From Candidatus Gastranaerophilales bacterium (lineage in GTDB: Bacteria > Cyanobacteriota > Vampirovibrionia > Gastranaerophilales > JANQFW01): a stretch of DNA of 33,326 nucleotides. Positions 33,226 to 33,326 of the stretch are shown piece by piece. Under the pieces are notes generated by a model. It saw nothing but the letters and a program-made list of their open reading frames with translations, had not been told where the DNA came from and made no database searches. Numbering within the stretch: the stretch's first letter is position 1; every line of letters begins with the position of its first letter. The stretch is taken from positions 1-33,326 of the forward strand of contig JANQHM010000303.1 in the NCBI GenBank assembly GCA_028282645.1, read 5' to 3'. A program made the position numbers and the translations under genes.

Positions 33226-33326
33226 AAGGGTGAGTAGACCGAGGGGATTTCACCCTCAGCCCCTCTCAGAACCGGACGTGAACTTCTCAGCTCATCCGGC
33301 TCCCACCATCTTTGCTCCAGGAAACA
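33226..33326 (-). mobile_element. 3' end of a group II intron (domains VI and V), continuing past the window
   Basis: On the minus strand the 34-nt block at 33269-33302 folds as domain V. GAGCCGG pairs with CCGGTTC, a GAGCT/AGTTC upper stem carries a GAGA tetraloop, and there is a two-base CG bulge; the AGC catalytic triad is present. Downstream, CTGAGGG pairs with CCCTCGG and is followed by GGTCTACTCACCC, a domain VI with a candidate branch A. This agrees with reverse-transcriptase-encoding bacterial group II introns. The intron's 3' boundary is within a base or two of the left coordinate. The intron-encoded protein would lie to the right, beyond the window. Confidence 0.85.

Overview
The window is a bacterial chromosome segment with strongly AT-rich DNA, mostly AGGAG-type ribosome binding sites and short intergenic spaces in the core regions. 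The core genes point to a diderm-type cell with diaminopimelate-containing peptidoglycan. These are enolase, rsmG, murQ-anmK (recycling of anhydro-muropeptides), lysA-cdaA, and murC-murB-ddl-ftsQ. The combination of c-di-AMP synthesis, muropeptide recycling, a TreZ-like GH13 enzyme and many lineage-specific Asn/Gln-rich proteins reminds me of the non-photosynthetic cyanobacterial relatives (Melainabacteria/Vampirovibrionia, Gastranaerophilales-like). That placement is an inference from gene content; no rRNA is present to confirm it.

Layout. 1-2075: the tail of an unidentified ORF, a leader rich in hairpins, then rqcP-eno. 2253-4072: two minus-strand genes, a helical protein with a hydrophobic core and a DUF1844 protein. 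4214-7529: a STAND-like ATPase with TPR repeats, overlapping rsmG. 8067-10493: two tandem paralogous genes whose products join Q-x-N dodecapeptide repeats to a von Willebrand type D-like domain. 10716-16198: a GH13 enzyme, murQ-anmK and an exported alpha/beta-hydrolase-fold protein. 16329-21264: a 40-residue membrane peptide and a gamma-glutamyltransferase on the minus strand, divergent from an N-formylglutamate amidohydrolase and an ATP-grasp/M20 fusion. 21706-22440: the purest Q-x-N repeat protein (12 consecutive 12-residue units). 22699-24959: lysA-cdaA. 25357-27174: a GAF-GAF-winged-helix regulator. 27219-31517: the minus-strand murC-murB-ddl-ftsQ cell-wall/division operon. 31762-33171: two small proteins with paired hydrophobic segments.

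Two families of small non-coding mobile repeats run through the intergenic spaces. Repeat A is about 100-170 bp, with imperfect 29-bp terminal inverted repeats starting TATACT. Repeat B is about 93 bp, with GG...TGGTCA ends and an 8-bp target duplication at all three complete copies. Two complete B copies sit inside A copies. A fourth B copy is interrupted by the 3' end of a minus-strand group II intron (domains V and VI) that runs off the window. So the edge of the window shows several layers of nested mobile elements.

The most novel-looking material is (1) the Q-x-N dodecapeptide family, probably a curlin-like or beta-solenoid surface material, in three genes of which two carry a VWD-like head; (2) the GGT / formylglutamate hydrolase / ATP-grasp-pseudo-M20 cluster, a possible gamma-glutamyl or peptide-tailoring pathway; and (3) the nested A/B/intron repeat history.
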